A stretch of DNA of 54,237 nt from an uncultured Oscillospiraceae bacterium (GTDB lineage: Bacteria > Bacillota > Clostridia > Oscillospirales > Oscillospiraceae): positions 1-54,237 of the forward strand of contig CALXDZ010000041.1 in the NCBI GenBank assembly GCA_944387205.1, in the 5' to 3' direction. Within the stretch, counting starts at the first letter, position 1; each line of letters begins with the position of its first letter. Below the pieces are notes generated by a model. That model did no database searches and was not told the origin of the DNA. It was given only the letters and a program-made list of their open reading frames with translations. Below, one piece after another: positions 15,025 through 23,196 of this stretch. A program made the position numbers and the translations under genes.

Positions 15025-16569
15025 ATGAAAAAGATGATGCACCGGGCCGCGGCCCTGGCGCTGTGTCTTGTTCTGGCCCTCAGCGCCGCCCCGGCGGCGC
15101 TGGCGGCCGGGACGCCTTTGGAGCGCACCGCCGACTATGTGTGTCAAACTGTCACGGACCCCACCGTGGGCACTGCCGGCGGCGAGTGGGCCGTGCTGGC
15201 CCTGAAGCGGGCGGGACGGCTGACCGCAGACCAGGAGGCACGCTATCTGGAAAACCTGCAAAAGTGCCTGGAGGACTCTGACGGTGTCCTCTCGTCCACC
15301 AAGTACACCGAGTATGCCCGGGTGGTTCTGACCCTGACGGCCCTGGGAGATGACCCGGGAAATGTGGCGGGCTATGATCTGCTCGCCTCCCTGGCTGAGT
15401 GCGACAAGGTGGTGCGCCAGGGCATCAACGGGGCCATCTGGGCCCTTATCGCTCTCCGCTCCGCCGCCTGCACTGCCTGGGACGTGCAGGGCGGGGCGCT
15501 GGTGGAGGCCGGGGATGTGTACCTCAGCGCCATCCTTGCCGCTCAGCTCTCTGACGGCGGCTGGGCCCTCTCCGGCAAGACCCCGGCGGACCCGGACATC
15601 ACCGCCATGGCCCTGTGCGCCCTGGCGCCATATCAGGAGAATGACGCCGTGAAAACGGCGGTGGAGCGGGGCCTCGGGTGCCTCAGCGCCATCCAGAACG
15701 ACGACGGCACCTTTGGGGCCCCCACTGCCGAATCCTGCGCCCAGGTGGTGCTGGCCCTCCATGAGCTGGGGATCTCCCCCGGTGACGCCCGGTTCACCAA
15801 GGGCGGCGTCTCCGCCCGGGAGGCCCTGCTGACCTTCGCCCGCAGCGACGGCAGCTTCTCCCACGTCCCCGGCGGCATGGCCGACCAGATGGCCACGGAG
15901 CAGGCGCTGTGCGCCCTGGCGGCCCAGGAGGTGGAGGGCAGCTTCTTCCTGCCCGACACCGCCGGTGAGACGCCGGACCTTGCCATTCCCGCTCCGGGCG
16001 GCCAGGCCGTCACCTTCCCGGACATTCAGGGCCGGGCAGACCAGAGCGCCATCGAGGACCTGGCCCGCCGGGGGGTGCTGCTGGGCCGCAGTGACGGCAC
16101 CTTTGACCCGGATGCTTCCATGACCCGGGGGGAGTTCTGCGCCGTGGTGGTCCGGGCCCTGGGTCTGAAAAAGACCCAGGAGAGCCCCTTCGCCGACGTG
16201 CCGGCCTGGTGCGCCGACGCTGTGGCCGCGGCCTATGAGGCAGGCATCGTCCGGGGCACCACCGCCACCACCTTCACTCCCGGCGGCACCATCACCCGCC
16301 AGGAGGCGGCGGTGATGCTGGCCCGGGCGGCCCGGTATGCATCCGGCACCGCCGTCAGTTACAGTCAGGCGGCCTGTGAGTCGCTGCTGCGCAGCGGCGG
16401 CAGCGACTGGGCCCAATGCGGCGCCTGGGCGGCACGGGATGTGGCGCTGTGCCTCCAGAGCGGACTGCTGGGCGGCACCAACGGGACCATCCGGCCCCGG
16501 AGCCCCATCACCCGGGGTGAGGTGGCCCAGTCCGTGGCCGGGCTGCTCCACAGTGCATTTTTGGCCTGA
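15025..16569 (+). CDS. SLH-anchored alpha/alpha-toroid surface protein
   Basis: A 514-residue secreted protein with a signal peptide (1-28, ending ALAAG) and an alpha/alpha-toroid of prenyltransferase-like repeats (about 30-315; AAQLSDGGWALSGKTPADPDITAMALCAL, AIQNDDGTFGAPTAESCAQVVLAL). Three SLH repeats follow (329-514; FPDIQGRADQSAIEDLARRGVLLGRSDGTFDP). It resembles the toroid plus SLH parts of the preceding protein but has no DUF4430 domain. It could be a half-receptor that completes its ligand site with the next protein, which carries only DUF4430. The start is taken at 15025 after GGAG; ATG 15013 sits too close to AAAGG. It is second in the riboswitch-led operon. Confidence 0.85.
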   Translation: MKKMMHRAAALALCLVLALSAAPAALAAGTPLERTADYVCQTVTDPTVGTAGGEWAVLALKRAGRLTADQEARYLENLQKCLEDSDGVLSSTKYTEYARVVLTLTALGDDPGNVAGYDLLASLAECDKVVRQGINGAIWALIALRSAACTAWDVQGGALVEAGDVYLSAILAAQLSDGGWALSGKTPADPDITAMALCALAPYQENDAVKTAVERGLGCLSAIQNDDGTFGAPTAESCAQVVLALHELGISPGDARFTKGGVSAREALLTFARSDGSFSHVPGGMADQMATEQALCALAAQEVEGSFFLPDTAGETPDLAIPAPGGQAVTFPDIQGRADQSAIEDLARRGVLLGRSDGTFDPDASMTRGEFCAVVVRALGLKKTQESPFADVPAWCADAVAAAYEAGIVRGTTATTFTPGGTITRQEAAVMLARAARYASGTAVSYSQAACESLLRSGGSDWAQCGAWAARDVALCLQSGLLGGTNGTIRPRSPITRGEVAQSVAGLLHSAFLA

Positions 16570-16595
16570 GAGATGAGAGAACGGGAGGCGAGGAC

Positions 16596-17330
16596 ATGAA
16601 CAGAAAAAAGGGGATCCTGGCCGCGGTGGTGATCCTGGTCATTCTGGCGGGGGCCTGGTGGCTGGGAAGCCCCGGGGCACCGGAAACGGTGCCGGCCTCC
16701 TCTGGCCAGGAGGCCTCCCTCCCCATGCAGGAGGAACGTCAGGAGGAGAGCGCCGCTTCCGCCCAGAAGACAGAAACGGAAACTGCGCCGGAGACAGCCG
16801 AGCCGTCGGCAGAGGACGGGGCGGCAGATCAGGAGACCACTGACAAACCCCAGACGCAGCCCCAGACCACGGCGCCTGCCGACCCGGGGAAAAAGGAGCC
16901 TGTCAAAACACAGCCGGAGCAGTCCACCTGCACGCTGACCATCCGCTGCGACACCCTGGTGGGCAAGCCCGAGGAACTGGACAAATCCAAGGCAGAGCTA
17001 GTGCCTGCAGACGGGCTCCTCTACTCCGCCACGGTCTCCTTCACCGCCGGGGAGAGCGTCTTTGATGTGCTCCAGCGGGCCATGAAGGAGGCAGGCATCC
17101 CCATGGAGTTTACCAGTGTGCCGGTGTACGGCTCGGCCTACATCGAGGGCATCGCCAACCTCTATGAGTTTGACTGCGGAGCGCTGTCCGGGTGGGTCTA
17201 CTCGGTCAACGGCGTGTTCCCCAACTACGGCTGCTCCAAGTATACCCTGAAGGACGGGGATGAGGTGCTGTGGCAGTACACCTGCGACCTGGGAGCCGAT
17301 GTGGGCGGCGACAACGGGGCCTGGTCATGA
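16596..17330 (+). CDS. Membrane-anchored DUF4430 (transcobalamin-like C-terminal) protein
   Basis: A 244-residue protein with a Lys-rich start and one N-terminal membrane helix (about 6-24), with no lipobox Cys. A long Pro/Glu/Thr-rich linker (about 25-108) leads to a DUF4430 domain (about 110-235). It shows FTAGESVFDVLQRAMKEAG, GALSGWVYSVNGVFPNYG and LKDGDEVLWQYT, the signature loops of the cobalamin-facing beta domain of transcobalamin-type proteins. The linker would let it reach into the wall, so it may pass ligand from the SLH proteins to the ECF transporter. Its stop overlaps the EcfT start (ATGA). A GGGAGG-type ribosome binding site precedes ATG 16596. Confidence 0.87.
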   Translation: MNRKKGILAAVVILVILAGAWWLGSPGAPETVPASSGQEASLPMQEERQEESAASAQKTETETAPETAEPSAEDGAADQETTDKPQTQPQTTAPADPGKKEPVKTQPEQSTCTLTIRCDTLVGKPEELDKSKAELVPADGLLYSATVSFTAGESVFDVLQRAMKEAGIPMEFTSVPVYGSAYIEGIANLYEFDCGALSGWVYSVNGVFPNYGCSKYTLKDGDEVLWQYTCDLGADVGGDNGAWS

Positions 17331-18208
17331 GAAAGAGCACCTTTGCCGGATACCATCCGGCGGTAAACGCGGCCTATTTCCTCCTGGTGCTGACGGGAGC
17401 GGTGTGCTGGATGCACCCCCTGGCCCTGGGGGTTTCGGCGGTGTGCGCCGCCGGATATGCCGCCGTGGTGCTGACGCCCCGGGTGCTGGGGCGTCGGCTT
17501 TTGTGGCTCCTGCCGGTGATGGGTCTTGCGGCGGTCATTAACCCCGCCTTCAACCACCGGGGGGCCACCATCCTTGCCTACCTCCCCTCCGGCAATCCCC
17601 TGACCCTGGAGTCGTTGGCCTACGGCCTGGCGGCGGCGGGGATGCTGGCGGCGGTGCTTTTGTGGTGCGCTTGCCTCCACCAGGTGCTGGACACGGAGAA
17701 GATCCTCTACCTCCTGGGCCGGCCGCTGCCCACATTGAGTTTGGTGCTGGCCATGGCTCTGGGGTTCGTGCCCCGGTTCCGCCAGCAAGCCCAAAAGGTG
17801 GCCCAGGCCCGTAAGGCGGCGGGGTGGGAGGTTTCCCGCCGCCGGTTGCGGGAGGCGGTGACCCGGTTTTCCATCCTGGTGACCTGGGCCCTGGAGACGG
17901 CGGTGGAGACGGCGGACTCCCTGGCGGGCCGGGGCTGCGGACTGCCGGGCCGGACGGCCTTCTCCCCCTTCCGCCTGGAGCGCCGGGACCTGTGGGCCCT
18001 GGCCTTTTTGCTGTTGGGCGGCGGCTTTGTGCTCTGGCGTGTAGCCGGGGGCGGCCTTGCCTGGCAGTGGTTCCCCCGGATGGGGGGCCCGGCCCCGGGG
18101 CCGGGGGACTGGGCAGTGCTGGCGGTCTACGGGGCAGTGTGCGCCCTGCCGCTGATCTTAGAGGGAAAGGAGGCCTGGCTGTGGAGACGTTCCAGGTCCA
18201 GGATCTGA
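17327..18208 (+). CDS. ecfT: ECF transporter transmembrane coupling subunit EcfT
   Basis: A 293-residue membrane protein coupling ATP hydrolysis to the S component. It has five to six helices. The two cytoplasmic coupling-helix motifs are recognisable as QARKAAGWE (about 160) and ADSLAGRGCG (about 202), the equivalents of the two Ala-Arg-Gly motifs that contact the ATPases. The ATG is within the ATGA overlap with the DUF4430 gene. Its end overlaps the ATPase fusion gene by 28 nt. It is dedicated to this operon and so probably serves only the cobalamin system, unlike the shared housekeeping EcfT. The family call is firm; the ligand is inferred from the riboswitch. Confidence 0.9.
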   Translation: MRKSTFAGYHPAVNAAYFLLVLTGAVCWMHPLALGVSAVCAAGYAAVVLTPRVLGRRLLWLLPVMGLAAVINPAFNHRGATILAYLPSGNPLTLESLAYGLAAAGMLAAVLLWCACLHQVLDTEKILYLLGRPLPTLSLVLAMALGFVPRFRQQAQKVAQARKAAGWEVSRRRLREAVTRFSILVTWALETAVETADSLAGRGCGLPGRTAFSPFRLERRDLWALAFLLLGGGFVLWRVAGGGLAWQWFPRMGGPAPGPGDWAVLAVYGAVCALPLILEGKEAWLWRRSRSRI

Positions 18209-20625
18209 CCTTTTACTACCCCGGCGAGGCCCGCCCTGCCCTCTCGGAGGTGTCGCTGACGGTGGAGCGGGGGGAGTTTCTGGCCCTCTGCGGCCCCAGC
18301 GGAGGCGGAAAGACCACCTTGCTGCGGCTTCTCAAGCCCGCCGTGGCTCCCCATGGCCGCCGCAGCGGCACCATCCTCTTCCGGGGGGAGCCCCTGGAGT
18401 CCCTGGATCGCCGCGCCGCTGCTGGGGCCATCGGCTTCGTGGGCCAGCACCCCGAGCGCCAGTGCGCCACGGACAAGGTCTGGCACGAGCTGGCCCTGGG
18501 GCTGGAGTCCCTGGGCTACGGAGACGGGGAGATCCGGGCCCGGGTGGCGGAGATGGCCGCCTTTTTCGGCATCCAGGACTGGTTCCACCGGGACATCGCC
18601 TCCCTCTCCGGCGGCCAGCGCCAGCTGCTGAGCCTGGCGTCGGTGCTGGTGATGCGGCCGGAGGTGCTGGTGCTGGACGAGCCCACCGCCCAGCTGGACC
18701 CTATCGCCGCGGGCCAGTTCCTGGAGGCGCTGGGCCGGGTGAACCGGGAGCTGGGCACCGCCGTGGTCCTCTCGGAGCACCGGCTGGAGGAGGTGTTCCC
18801 CCTGGCCCGGCGGGCGGCGGTGCTGTCTGGCGGCCGGGTGCTGGACTGGGGCCCACCGGAGGAAATGGCCCCTGCCCTGGTCCGCTGCGGCCTGGGGCCC
18901 TCGGTCCCCGCCCCCATGCGGGTGTGGCGGGCGTCGGGGGAGGCGCCTCCCTGTCCGGTCACCGTGGGCCAGGGCCGGCGGTGGCTGGAGGACCTGTCCC
19001 ACCGCCGTCCCCTGGACCCCTCCGCCGTGCCGGAGGATGGAGATGTCCCCTCCGGCGAGCCGGTGGTGGAGGTCCGGGAGGCCTGGATGCGGTACGAACG
19101 GGACCTGCCCGACGTGCTCCGGGGCATCAGTCTGACGGTGCGCCGGGGGGAGCTGCTGGCCATCCTGGGCGGCAACGGAGCGGGCAAGTCCACCCTCCTT
19201 TCGGTGCTTGCAGGGCTTCGCCGGCCCTGGCGGGGAGCCGTGAAGGTGCTGGGCAAGGCCCCGGAGCGGTGCCCGGCGGGCACCGTGGCTCTGCTGCCCC
19301 AGGACGTGCAGGTGCTCTTTGCCCGTACCACGGTCCGGCAGGATCTGGAGGAGATGCTCCAGGGGACCGCTTTTTCTCCGGAGGAGCGGCAGGAGCGGCT
19401 TTCGGAGGTGACGGCCCTGTGCGGCCTTACCGGGCTTTTGGAGCGCCACCCCTATGACCTCTCCGGCGGCGAGCAGCAGCGGCTGGGCCTGGGAAAGCTG
19501 CTGCTGACAAGGCCCCAGGTGCTGCTGCTGGACGAGCCCACCCGGGGTCTGGACGGCTGCTTCAAGGAGCAACTGGCGGCCATTCTGCATGCGCTCTGCC
19601 GCCAGGGGGTGACGGTGGTGCTGGTGTCCCACGATGTGGAGTTCTGCGCCCGCCACGCCGGGCGCTGCGCCCTGTTCTTCGACGGCGCTCTGGTCCGGGA
19701 GGACACCCCCCGGCGGTTTTTCGGGGCCAACACCTTTTACACCACCGCCGCCCGGCGGATGGCGGACACGGTGCTGCCCCAGGCGGTGCTGCCGGAGGAC
19801 CTGATTGCCGCCCTGGGCGGGGAGGAGCCGCCTCTGGAGACGCCGCCGGAGGAGCCACCCGCGCCGCCCCCTCCCCCGCCCTCTGAGGACGGCTCCGGCC
19901 CGGCGGGAAAGGGGACTGAACGGCCTCCTCTGCCCCGGCGGACCAGGGCGGGCATCGTCACCTCCCTTTTGGCGGTGCCGGTGACCATCCTGGCTGGCAT
20001 CTTTCTTCTGGACGACCGGCGGTATTGGTTCATCAGCCTGCTGGTGCTGCTGGAGACCATGGCCCCCTTTTTCCTGGCCTTTGAGGGGCGGCGGCCCCGG
20101 CCCCGGGAGGCGCTGCTCATCGCTGTGCTCTGCGCCCTGGCGGTGGCGGGGCGGCTGGTCTTTTACATGCTCCCCCAGGTCAAGCCGGTGGTGGCCCTGG
20201 TCACCGTGGCCGGGGCGGCCCTGGGGGCGGAGACGGGCTTTCTGACCGGGGCGGTCACCGCCTTTGTCTCCAACCTCTTCTTCGGTCAGGGACCATGGAC
20301 CCCCTGGCAGATGTTCGCTTTCGGCATGGCCGGGCTCCTGGCGGGACTGGTGTTCCGCCGCCTGGGGCCCACCCGGGGGCGGCTGTGCGTCTGCGGGGCC
20401 CTGACGGCCTTCTTCCTCTGCGGCACGCTGCTGGACACCGGCTCGGCCCTCATGTGGCAGGCCTACCCCTCCCTGGGGGCCTTTTTGAGCTACTATGTGA
20501 CGGGCCTGCCCTTCAATCTGGTCCACGCCGGAGCCACGGCGGTGTTCTTGTGGCTGCTGGGGGAGCCCATGCTGGAAAAGCTGGAGCGGGTCAAGTCCAA
20601 ATACGGCCTGCTGGAGACCCCGTAA
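18181..20625 (+). CDS. ECF ATPase A - ATPase A' - S-component triple fusion
   Basis: An 814-residue protein. ATPase 1 (about 1-270) has Walker A GPSGGGKTT (38), signature LSGGQRQ (142) and Walker B VLVLDEPTAQLDP (162). ATPase 2 (about 295-545) has Walker A GGNGAGKST (331), LSGGEQQ and VLLLDEPTRGLDG. A Pro/Glu-rich linker leads to a hydrophobic domain (about 588-814) with at least six helices and the Gly-rich GAALGAETGFLTGAVTAFVSNLFFGQGPWTPWQMF, typical of ECF S components. GTG 18181 has AAAGGAGG 7 nt upstream. With EcfT this forms a complete group I-like ECF importer; its position behind a cobalamin riboswitch points to corrinoid uptake, as for CbrT systems. The three-way fusion is unusual. 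Confidence 0.9.
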   Translation: METFQVQDLTFYYPGEARPALSEVSLTVERGEFLALCGPSGGGKTTLLRLLKPAVAPHGRRSGTILFRGEPLESLDRRAAAGAIGFVGQHPERQCATDKVWHELALGLESLGYGDGEIRARVAEMAAFFGIQDWFHRDIASLSGGQRQLLSLASVLVMRPEVLVLDEPTAQLDPIAAGQFLEALGRVNRELGTAVVLSEHRLEEVFPLARRAAVLSGGRVLDWGPPEEMAPALVRCGLGPSVPAPMRVWRASGEAPPCPVTVGQGRRWLEDLSHRRPLDPSAVPEDGDVPSGEPVVEVREAWMRYERDLPDVLRGISLTVRRGELLAILGGNGAGKSTLLSVLAGLRRPWRGAVKVLGKAPERCPAGTVALLPQDVQVLFARTTVRQDLEEMLQGTAFSPEERQERLSEVTALCGLTGLLERHPYDLSGGEQQRLGLGKLLLTRPQVLLLDEPTRGLDGCFKEQLAAILHALCRQGVTVVLVSHDVEFCARHAGRCALFFDGALVREDTPRRFFGANTFYTTAARRMADTVLPQAVLPEDLIAALGGEEPPLETPPEEPPAPPPPPPSEDGSGPAGKGTERPPLPRRTRAGIVTSLLAVPVTILAGIFLLDDRRYWFISLLVLLETMAPFFLAFEGRRPRPREALLIAVLCALAVAGRLVFYMLPQVKPVVALVTVAGAALGAETGFLTGAVTAFVSNLFFGQGPWTPWQMFAFGMAGLLAGLVFRRLGPTRGRLCVCGALTAFFLCGTLLDTGSALMWQAYPSLGAFLSYYVTGLPFNLVHAGATAVFLWLLGEPMLEKLERVKSKYGLLETP

Positions 20626-20635
20626 AAAGCAAAAA

Positions 20636-20671
20636 GAGTCCCCGGTCCGCATCTAAGCGGACCGGGGACTC
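20636..20671. terminator. Bidirectional terminator after the cobalamin operon
   Basis: GAGTCCCCGGTCCGC, loop ATCTAA and its perfect complement form a 15-bp stem between the converging ECF fusion and galM genes. The left flank is A-rich and so serves the minus strand; on the right only CTCGTTTATAT follows, a weak T-tract. Confidence 0.78.
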
Positions 20672-20708
20672 CTCGTTTATATAATAGGTATCCTATGGGA
20701 GATGTATC

Positions 20709-21731
20709 TCAGGCCAGGGTGAAGGAGAATACCGTCTCGCTGTGCATCTTCTGCCCCGCCCGCAGAATGGGACTGGGGAAGCCGTAGTGATGGATACCGT
20801 CGGGGAACAGCTGGGTCTCCAGGCACACGGCGTCCCGGGGGCCCATGGTGGTGCCGCCCTTGCCGGGGCGCTGCGTCAGGGAGTTGGCGGTGTAGAGCTG
20901 CATCCCCGGCTGATCCGTGTCCACGGTCAGCACGATGCCGCTTTGATCGCCCCGGAGCACCACCGCCCGAGGGCCGGCGAGGACGTAGTTGTGGTCATAG
21001 CCGCCGCCCCGGCGGAGCTGCTCGTCGTCCCGGCCGATGTCGGCGCCGATGGTCTTGGGAGTGCGGAAGTCAAAGGGCGTGCCCTCCACCGGCAGAAGCC
21101 GCCCGGTGGGCAGGCAGCCATCGTCGTTTTCCGCAAACCGGTGGGCAAAGACCTGGAGGGTGTGGTTCAGGACCGTGCCGCCGCCGTTGAGGTTGAAGTA
21201 GCTGTGGTTGGTCAGGTTCACCAGCGTATCCTGACTGGCCACGGCGTCGTAGGCGATGCGGAGGGCGTTGTCCTCGGTGAGGGTGAAAGTCACCTCCACC
21301 TGCAGATCGCCGGGATAGCTCTCCTCCCCATCGGGGGACAGGCGGGAGAACACCAGGGAGTCATCCCGCAGCTCCGCCTCCCACATCCGCCGGTCAAAGC
21401 CCCGACGGCCGCCGTGGAGGTGGTTGGGGCCGTCGTTCCGGGCCAGGGCGTAGGTCCGGCCCCCCAGCTGGAAGGAGGCTCCGCCGATGCGGTTGCCCAC
21501 CCGGCCGATGGTGGCCCCCAGGAAGCCGCCGTTGTCCTCGTACTCCGTCACGGTGTCATAGCCCAGCACCACGTCGGTCAGGCCCCCGGCGGCGTTGGGC
21601 ACAGACAGGGACTGGATGGTGGCGCCGTAGTCCAGCACGGTGACGGAGGCGCCGGCGGCGTTTTCCAGCCGGTAGGCGGTGACGGCGGCGCCGTCCCGGG
21701 TCCGACCGAAGGGAATGGTGGTGACAGTCAT
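20709..21731 (-). CDS. galM: Aldose 1-epimerase (mutarotase)
   Basis: Interconverts alpha and beta anomers of aldoses. At 340 residues it has normal length. Diagnostic elements are LDYGATIQSLSVP, GATIGRVGNRI, NHLHGGRRGFDRRMWE, LTNHSYFNL (catalytic His), YDHNYVL and CLETQLFPDG (catalytic Glu). ATG 21731 has GGAGGGACC upstream. It starts 13 nt after the ROK repressor gene and should be cotranscribed with it. It fits the sugar regulon on the other side of that repressor by supplying the right anomer for isomerase or transport. Confidence 0.95.
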   Translation of the reverse strand: MTVTTIPFGRTRDGAAVTAYRLENAAGASVTVLDYGATIQSLSVPNAAGGLTDVVLGYDTVTEYEDNGGFLGATIGRVGNRIGGASFQLGGRTYALARNDGPNHLHGGRRGFDRRMWEAELRDDSLVFSRLSPDGEESYPGDLQVEVTFTLTEDNALRIAYDAVASQDTLVNLTNHSYFNLNGGGTVLNHTLQVFAHRFAENDDGCLPTGRLLPVEGTPFDFRTPKTIGADIGRDDEQLRRGGGYDHNYVLAGPRAVVLRGDQSGIVLTVDTDQPGMQLYTANSLTQRPGKGGTTMGPRDAVCLETQLFPDGIHHYGFPSPILRAGQKMHSETVFSFTLA

Positions 21732-21744
21732 GAAAGGTCCCTCC

Positions 21745-22872
21745 TCAGATGGTCTCGATAAATTCCTGGATGAAGTGCAGCGCCACGCCCAGAGGCACCG
21801 TGTGCCGGCGCATGACGCTCAGGTGCAGGTAGTCGGCACTTGGCTCAAAGGGGTTGCCCGCCGCCACGTACTCCTTCAAAAGGGGCATGTAGGGGGGCAG
21901 ATACTGGGTCAGGAAGCCGCCCAGCACCACGTCGCAGTCCAGCACCATGCGGATATTGTTGACGCCGATGGCCAGGTGGCGCAGCAGGTCGTGCCACATG
22001 GTCTCATACTCCGGCACGTGCCGCTCCACCCCGGCGAAGAATTCGCTCAGGGGGATGCCCAGGTCGTCGCTGATGCGCCAGGCGGAGCAGTAGGCCTCCA
22101 GACAGCCCCGCTTGCCGCACTTGCAGGGCAGGCCGCCGGGCTCCACGCACATGTGGCCGAATTCGCCGCTGCGGCGGTTGACGCCGTGGTACTGCCCGTC
22201 GCCCACCAGCACTGCACCGCCTACGCCGGTTTCCAGCAGAAGATAGGCCATGTCACGGTGCCAGTAGAGGAACCACTCGGCATATCCGCCGCTGGTGGCG
22301 TCGTTTTCAATGTAGGTGGGATAGGGGATCTCCTTAGCCAGGAACTGCAGGGTGATGTCCCGCAGATGGAGAGTGGGCGCCAGGGTGATGCGGCTGTTGT
22401 CCGTGGCGATGACTGCGGGCAGGGCAATGCCCACCCCAAGCATCCGGCTCCGGTCCAGGTGGGTCTCGTCAATAAACCGCTCCAGCTCTCCCGCCAGGAA
22501 GATGCCGAAGTCCTTCATCTCTGCAATGGGCGGATGATGGACCTTCCGGTAGGCCATCTCCTCCAGCTGGAGATCCGCCGCCACAAAGCGCAGCCGGGTC
22601 TCTGTAATGGACACGCCGATGGCATACCGGGCATCAGGCACGATCTGCAATCCCATGGCCCGCCGTCCGCCGGTGGAGCGCTGCTCCCCGGAGTTGCGCA
22701 CCAGCCCCGCGTGCATCAGCTCCGTCAGGTTCTGATACACCGTGGGCAGGCTCAGCCCCAGGTCCCGGGCCAGAGACTGTTTGGAGCAAAAGTCCCTGGA
22801 CTCATAGAGGTGCCGGTAGATGCTGTTGCGCGTCTGGCGGCGGCGCTCAGTGATGGTCGCTTCCAATTCCAT
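21745..22872 (-). CDS. ROK-family transcriptional repressor (XylR/NagC-like)
   Basis: A 375-residue regulator. The N-terminal winged helix (about 1-70; SKQSLARDLGLSLPTVYQNLTELMHAGLV) is followed by a ROK sugar-binding domain with GVGIALPAVI, ENDATSGGYAEW, GVGGAVLVGDGQYHGVNRRSGEFGHM and the structural zinc motif CKCGKRGCLEAYCS. The start is ATG 22872 with GGGGATC; a GTG 15 nt upstream lacks a ribosome binding site. It is divergent from the sugar ABC operon and cotranscribed with galM. The ACTTTT-N2-AAAAGT palindrome at its own transcription start, with relatives at the divergent promoter, suggests autoregulation and control of the sugar operon. Confidence 0.92.
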   Translation of the reverse strand: MELEATITERRRQTRNSIYRHLYESRDFCSKQSLARDLGLSLPTVYQNLTELMHAGLVRNSGEQRSTGGRRAMGLQIVPDARYAIGVSITETRLRFVAADLQLEEMAYRKVHHPPIAEMKDFGIFLAGELERFIDETHLDRSRMLGVGIALPAVIATDNSRITLAPTLHLRDITLQFLAKEIPYPTYIENDATSGGYAEWFLYWHRDMAYLLLETGVGGAVLVGDGQYHGVNRRSGEFGHMCVEPGGLPCKCGKRGCLEAYCSAWRISDDLGIPLSEFFAGVERHVPEYETMWHDLLRHLAIGVNNIRMVLDCDVVLGGFLTQYLPPYMPLLKEYVAAGNPFEPSADYLHLSVMRRHTVPLGVALHFIQEFIETI

Positions 22873-22885
22873 GATAGATCCCCGC

Positions 22886-22899
22886 ACTTTTACAAAAGT
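22886..22899. promoter_or_regulatory. Candidate ROK repressor operator at its own start site
   Basis: A perfect palindrome, ACTTTTACAAAAGT, lies just downstream of the ROK gene -10, covering the expected transcription start. Related shorter palindromes are ACTTTCAAAAGT at 23010-23021 and ACTTTTATAAAGC at 23112-23124. Confidence 0.55.
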
Positions 22900-22901
22900 A
22901 G

Positions 22902-22929
22902 TTTATATATCCGGTACCACCATTGTAAC
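22902..22929 (-). promoter_or_regulatory. Promoter of the ROK-galM operon
   Basis: On the minus strand, GTTACA (22929-22924), a 16-bp spacer and TATAAA (22907-22902). Confidence 0.55.
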
Positions 22930-23051
22930 ATGCCTTTGGCCGCAGTCAACCTGTTTTTTCCTAAAAAAATCGAAAGAAAGAGACGAAAAAAAGGGGGTTT
23001 TGGAAGGTAACTTTCAAAAGTAAAAAGCATGTACCGGGAAAGTGCACAATA

Positions 23052-23064
23052 GTAAATCGATTAC
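23052..23064. promoter_or_regulatory. LacI-type palindrome upstream of the sugar operon
   Basis: GTAAATCGATTAC is a near-perfect palindrome with a central CG, the form of many LacI-family operators. It sits 45 nt upstream of the -35. No LacI-type gene is in the window. Confidence 0.4.
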
Positions 23065-23108
23065 CACAGACAGGTTTAACAAATCGCTGGAAAATGCGCG
23101 GGAAATCA

Positions 23109-23137
23109 TTGACTTTTATAAAGCTTGTTTATAAAAT
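23109..23137 (+). promoter_or_regulatory. Promoter of the sugar ABC operon with overlapping operator candidate
   Basis: TTGACT (23109-23114), a 17-bp spacer and TAAAAT (23132-23137). The palindrome-like ACTTTTATAAAGC (23112-23124) overlaps the -35 and spacer, and GGAAAC-N5-GTTTCC (23146-23162) lies in the early transcript. The rest of the 320-bp divergent region contains no gene. Confidence 0.7.
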
Positions 23138-23196
23138 AAAGCCACGGAAACGATGAGTTTCCTAAATTTCCCTCACATGAGGGGCCAAGGAGAAGA

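Noticed and set aside
11791-16551. A 1586-codon open frame antisense to the two SLH surface protein genes
   Set aside because: It is a codon-bias shadow of GC-rich genes on the other strand: low complexity, His/Gly/Arg-rich, no ribosome binding site and no recognisable domain.
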